Assembly (NCBI GenBank): GCA_030145965.1
Contig: JASKZT010000217.1
Location: 1-6,849, forward strand
Source of the DNA: Ornithinimicrobium sp.
Lineage (GTDB): Bacteria > Actinomycetota > Actinomycetes > Actinomycetales > Dermatophilaceae
Reading direction: 5' to 3'
Length of the DNA: 6,849 bases
The translations under genes were made by a program, and so were the position numbers. Positions 4,729 to 6,849 of the stretch are shown one piece after another. The stretch's first letter is position 1. Each line of letters opens with the position of its first letter. Under the pieces are notes generated by a model. That model was not told the DNA's origin and did no database searches. It saw nothing but the letters and a program-made list of their open reading frames with translations.

Positions 4729-5832
4729 ATGACGCCCGCGACCTCGACCGTCCCCGCCCTGTCCGTCCTCGACCTCGTGCCGGTGCGCACGGGGCAGACC
4801 ACCGCGCAGGCGCTGCACGCCGCCCGCCGTCTCGCCGTGGTCGCGGACGACGCCGGGGTGCGGCGCTACTGGGTCGCCGAGCACCACAACACCCGGGCGG
4901 TCGCCTCGACGAGCCCGCCGGTCCTCGTCGCCCTGCTCGCCGCCGCGACCCGGCGGATGCGCGTCGGCTCCGGCGGGGTCATGCTGCCCAACCACGCCGC
5001 CCTCGCCGTCGCCGAGCAGTTCGCGCTGCTGGAGGCCGCCTACCCGGGCCGGGTCGACCTCGGCATCGGTCGCGCCCCTGGCACCGACCCCGTGACCAGC
5101 TGGGCGCTGCGCGGCGGCGCGGGCGAGCAGGACGTCGTGGAGCGCTTCCCCGAGTACGTCCAGCAGGTCCTGGCGTTCATGGACCCCGAGGGCGCGGCGG
5201 TCCAGATCGGCTCGCGCCAGCACGCGATCACCGCGACGCCGTCGGCGTCGGCCGCACCACCGGTCTGGCTGCTCGGCTCCTCCGACTACTCCGCCCGGCT
5301 GGCGGGCAGCCTGGGGCTGCCCTACGTCTTCGCCCACCACTTCGCCGGGCGGGGCACGGCCGAGGCGCTGGAGCTGTACCGCTCGACCTGGGCAGGTCAG
5401 GGCGAGCCGACGACCTTCCTCACCGTCAACGCCGTCGTGGCCGACACCGAGGAGGAGGCACGGGCGCTCGCCCTGCCCTTCCAGCACATGATGGCCTCCC
5501 TGCGGGTGCCCGGCCCGATGCGCCAGCGCGCCACCCTGACCGTCGAGGAGGCGCTGGCCGAGCCGCTGCCCATCGGCCGGGCCGACTTCGCCGCGGTCGC
5601 CGAGCCCTGGCTCGTGGGCACCGCCGACGACGTCGCCGACCGCGTGCGCGAGCTGGCCACCCTCCACGGGGTGGACGAGGTGATGGTGCAGCCCGTGGCC
5701 GGCGCCCACGCCGACGAGCCGCTGGACCGCACCGTCGCCCGCGAGCGCACGGTCAGCGAGCTGGCCGCCCGCCTGGTCGGCGGGCGCGGCTCCGCCGGGT
5801 CCGCCGACGAGGGGCTCGGCGCGGCCGGCTGA
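4729..5832 (+). CDS. LLM-class flavin-dependent oxidoreductase, MsnO8/luciferase group 1 type
   Basis: This 367-aa cytoplasmic protein belongs to the bacterial luciferase-like (LLM) superfamily, in the subgroup that includes MsnO8 and E. coli YhbW. These are (beta/alpha)8-barrel proteins that typically use reduced FMN. Diagnostic segments in order are LSVLDLVPVRTGQT (11-24), RRYWVAEHHN (45-54), the strand-turn RVGSGGVMLPNHAA (78-91), GRVDLGIGRAPGTD (107-120), VWLLGSSDYSARLA (179-192) and YVFAHHF (199-205). The WLVGTADDVADRV segment near 294-306 is typical of the C-terminal part. Length is slightly above the usual roughly 330, largely through a Gly/Ala/Ser tail (351-367). The substrate cannot be deduced. 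The frame is open upstream to 4588, but that part overlaps the 49-aa gene and has unlikely composition, while homology begins just after ATG 4729. No Shine-Dalgarno precedes ATG 4729; TTGGAT at 4718-4723 might serve as the -10 of a leaderless message. Confidence 0.92.
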   Translation: MTPATSTVPALSVLDLVPVRTGQTTAQALHAARRLAVVADDAGVRRYWVAEHHNTRAVASTSPPVLVALLAAATRRMRVGSGGVMLPNHAALAVAEQFALLEAAYPGRVDLGIGRAPGTDPVTSWALRGGAGEQDVVERFPEYVQQVLAFMDPEGAAVQIGSRQHAITATPSASAAPPVWLLGSSDYSARLAGSLGLPYVFAHHFAGRGTAEALELYRSTWAGQGEPTTFLTVNAVVADTEEEARALALPFQHMMASLRVPGPMRQRATLTVEEALAEPLPIGRADFAAVAEPWLVGTADDVADRVRELATLHGVDEVMVQPVAGAHADEPLDRTVARERTVSELAARLVGGRGSAGSADEGLGAAG

Positions 5833-5872
5833 GGGAGGCAGCGCGCTCCGCGACGCCGCCGACCCGCCTCCC
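5833..5872 (+). terminator. Possible weak terminator stem after the oxidoreductase gene
   Basis: GGGAGGC (5833-5839), directly after the TGA, is the exact inverted copy of GCCTCCC (5866-5872). The 26-base loop is long and no T-run follows, so this could pair by chance. It is the only stem of note just after the oxidoreductase stop. Confidence 0.2.
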
Positions 5873-5880
5873 CGGGCCCG

Positions 5881-5894
5881 TCGGTCCCGACCGA
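5881..5894. promoter_or_regulatory. Palindrome next to the lipoprotein -10 box, candidate operator
   Basis: TCGGTC and GACCGA form a perfect 6+6 inverted repeat around CC (TCGGTCCCGACCGA). It abuts the TACGGT hexamer at 5895, so it would lie between -35 and -10 of a promoter there. A dimeric repressor at this site would block transcription. The symmetry is seen; the regulator is unknown. Confidence 0.35.
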
Positions 5895-5900
5895 TACGGT
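5895..5900 (+). promoter_or_regulatory. Possible -10 box (TACGGT) for the lipoprotein gene
   Basis: TACGGT fits TANNNT and lies 56 bases before ATG 5957. It would give a leader of roughly 50 bases, made up almost entirely of the 26-bp tandem repeat. No clear -35 hexamer is visible. Confidence 0.4.
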
Positions 5901-5949
5901 GGGCGTGGCCGTCGTCGGAGCAGGGTGGGCGCGGCCGACGCCGGAGCAG
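5898..5949 (+). repeat. Two-copy 26-bp tandem repeat in the lipoprotein gene leader
   Basis: Copy 1 (5898-5923) and copy 2 (5924-5949) start GGTGGGCG and end CGGAGCAG. They match at 23 of 26 positions; the differences are at repeat positions 9 (T/C), 15 (T/A) and 18 (T/C). The repeat fills the space between the TACGGT hexamer and the start codon, and each copy carries a GGAGCAGG-like purine stretch. Only the second is in range of the start codon. It is outside coding sequence in the reading chosen here. Confidence 0.8.
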
Positions 5950-5956
5950 GAAGAGG

Positions 5957-6849
5957 ATGCGCATGCAGGGGTCAGCCAGGACGGTCCGCCGGGCCGGGAC
6001 GGCGGTCGCCGTCGCGGCGGCGCTGGTCCTCGCCGGGTGCGAGGGCTCCGGAGGGGACGGCGCGGCCGGGACCGGTGGCGGGCCCGGGGGCCAGGTCGAC
6101 GGCCCCGGTCACGGCGGCGACGACCAGGAGGGCGACGACGCGGCCGAGCAGGCGCTGACCTCGACCCCGGCCGAGCCCTCGGCCACCGCGGTCCTGCCCG
6201 GGGGCTCCCCCGCCGCCCGGGCCCTGGCCCTGTCCCAGCAGCTCTTCGACCAGGCGCCCGTCGTGGTCCTGGCGGCGCAGGAGGAGCAGCTGCGGGGCGC
6301 CTCGGCCGCTGCCGTCCTCGGCGTGCCCGTGCTCGTCGACGGAGAGGGCGTGACGCAGGAGCTGGACCGGCTGGGCGCCCAGGTCGCGCTCGTCCTCGGG
6401 GCCGTCGACGACCCGGGCGTCGACGTGGTCGCACCCGCCGACGACGCGGCCCTGGCGCAGGTGCTCGGCCTCGACGCCGGTGCGGTCACGGTCGACGCCG
6501 ACGCGGCGCTCGAGCGGCTCGCCACCCTCTCCCCCGACGCCCCGGAGCTGCTCGTGCCGACGACGCAGGGGTCCTCCGGTGCCGACGACGCCGCCAGCAC
6601 CTCTGGTGCCGCGGTCCCGGGACCGGTCCAGGCCGACCGGGACGCGCTCCCGGCGACCGCCCCGCCGACCCCGCTGGACGACGTGGTCGTCCTCACGACG
6701 GGGGACGACACCGACCTCGCCGCGGTCGGCACCGCCCGGGCGGCCGGCGCACGCGTGGTCGTCGTCCCCGACGGGGACCCCCGCAGCACCGCCGAGAGCG
6801 TGCAGCAGATCGCCGAGGCCGAGCCGGGCACCGTGCTGGCCCTCGGCGA
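5957..6849 (+). CDS. Lipoprotein with two cell-wall-binding-repeat-2-like segments (3' end missing)
   Basis: The frame is open from ATG 5957 to the right edge, giving 297 residues with no stop. Residues 7-14 are positively charged, 15-26 hydrophobic, and LAGC (25-28) is a lipobox, so the protein is probably lipidated at Cys28 and held on the outer face of the membrane. A Gly/Asp-rich linker follows (29-64). Residues 85-150 (AARALALSQQLFDQAPVVVLA, then GVPVLVDG and a RLGAQVALVLG strand) resemble half of a cell-wall-binding repeat 2 (Cwb2-like) Rossmann-like module. Residues 239-297 (DDVVVLTTGDDTDLAAVG, then AGARVVVVPDG and TVLALG) repeat the same strand-helix pattern. The two are separated by a Thr/Ser/Ala/Pro-rich stretch at about 201-238. 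A role at the cell wall or surface is inferred from family likeness. A second ATG at 5963 is an equally good start (AAGAGG 6 bases before it). The C-terminal portion, possibly another domain, is beyond the window. Confidence 0.78.
   Translation, partial: MRMQGSARTVRRAGTAVAVAAALVLAGCEGSGGDGAAGTGGGPGGQVDGPGHGGDDQEGDDAAEQALTSTPAEPSATAVLPGGSPAARALALSQQLFDQAPVVVLAAQEEQLRGASAAAVLGVPVLVDGEGVTQELDRLGAQVALVLGAVDDPGVDVVAPADDAALAQVLGLDAGAVTVDADAALERLATLSPDAPELLVPTTQGSSGADDAASTSGAAVPGPVQADRDALPATAPPTPLDDVVVLTTGDDTDLAAVGTARAAGARVVVVPDGDPRSTAESVQQIAEAEPGTVLALG

Noticed and set aside
3063..4802. Long minus-strand open frame (579 codons) across the FHA, GyrI-like and small-protein genes
   Set aside because: It is a GC-rich shadow opposite well-supported genes, with Gly/Ala/Val/Arg/His-rich composition and no recognisable motif.
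4660..5964. Minus-strand open frame opposite the oxidoreductase gene, and a similar one at 5397-6434
   Set aside because: The plus strand carries an unmistakable LLM protein with family motifs. The opposite frames show only Arg/Gly/Ala/Pro-rich shadow composition.
6109..6831. Minus-strand Ser/Thr/Ala-rich open frame opposite the lipoprotein gene
   Set aside because: The composition is that of a shadow of GCC/GAC-rich codons, and the plus-strand frame has a signal peptide, lipobox and repeated domain pattern.
1..6849. Mobile element, CRISPR array, tRNA, rRNA or known defence system
   Set aside because: Reading both strands showed no transposase or integrase motifs, no spaced direct repeats, no tRNA cloverleaf and no recognised defence domains. 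The only direct repeat of note is the two-copy 26-bp unit at 5898-5949.

Overview
The base composition (very GC-rich, with nearly every third codon position G or C), the GTG starts and the 4-base GTGA gene overlaps point to a high-GC actinobacterium. A Micrococcales-type lineage is plausible, but the window has no rRNA or other marker that fixes the genus. There is no sign of phage, IS, tRNA, rRNA or CRISPR sequence, and codon use looks even throughout. This is most likely a chromosomal housekeeping or accessory stretch.

Layout. Positions 1-102 are the 3' tail of a forward gene that enters from the left. It converges, with a 3-base gap, on a minus-strand gene (106-1284) for a YihY/BrkB-type inner-membrane protein. 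A 142-base divergent region follows. From it runs a tight forward operon of three genes (1427-3917), each pair joined by a GTGA stop/start overlap. The first two encode helical, soluble proteins of unknown function (186 and 369 aa). The third encodes a protein with an N-terminal four-cysteine zinc ribbon and a C-terminal FHA (phosphothreonine-binding) domain.

Next come a stand-alone GyrI-like ligand-binding protein (3960-4436), a 49-aa single-span membrane protein (4533-4682), and an LLM-class flavin-dependent oxidoreductase of the 'luciferase family group 1'/MsnO8 type (4729-5832). Last is the 5' part of a lipoprotein gene (5957 to the right edge), whose product carries two related segments resembling cell-wall-binding repeat 2.

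How the genes may work together. The three-gene operon is the only unit whose arrangement strongly implies joint function. An FHA domain reads Ser/Thr phosphorylation, so the two helical proteins are candidate partners or clients of a phosphosignalling complex whose kinase lies outside the window. The later genes look like separate transcription units. TACGGT -10-like hexamers stand upstream of the 49-aa gene and the lipoprotein gene, possible leaderless starts precede the YihY and GyrI-like genes, and GC-rich hairpins lie in several gaps. The most unusual non-coding feature is a 26-bp imperfect tandem duplication that fills the leader of the lipoprotein gene and duplicates its purine-rich ribosome-binding region.
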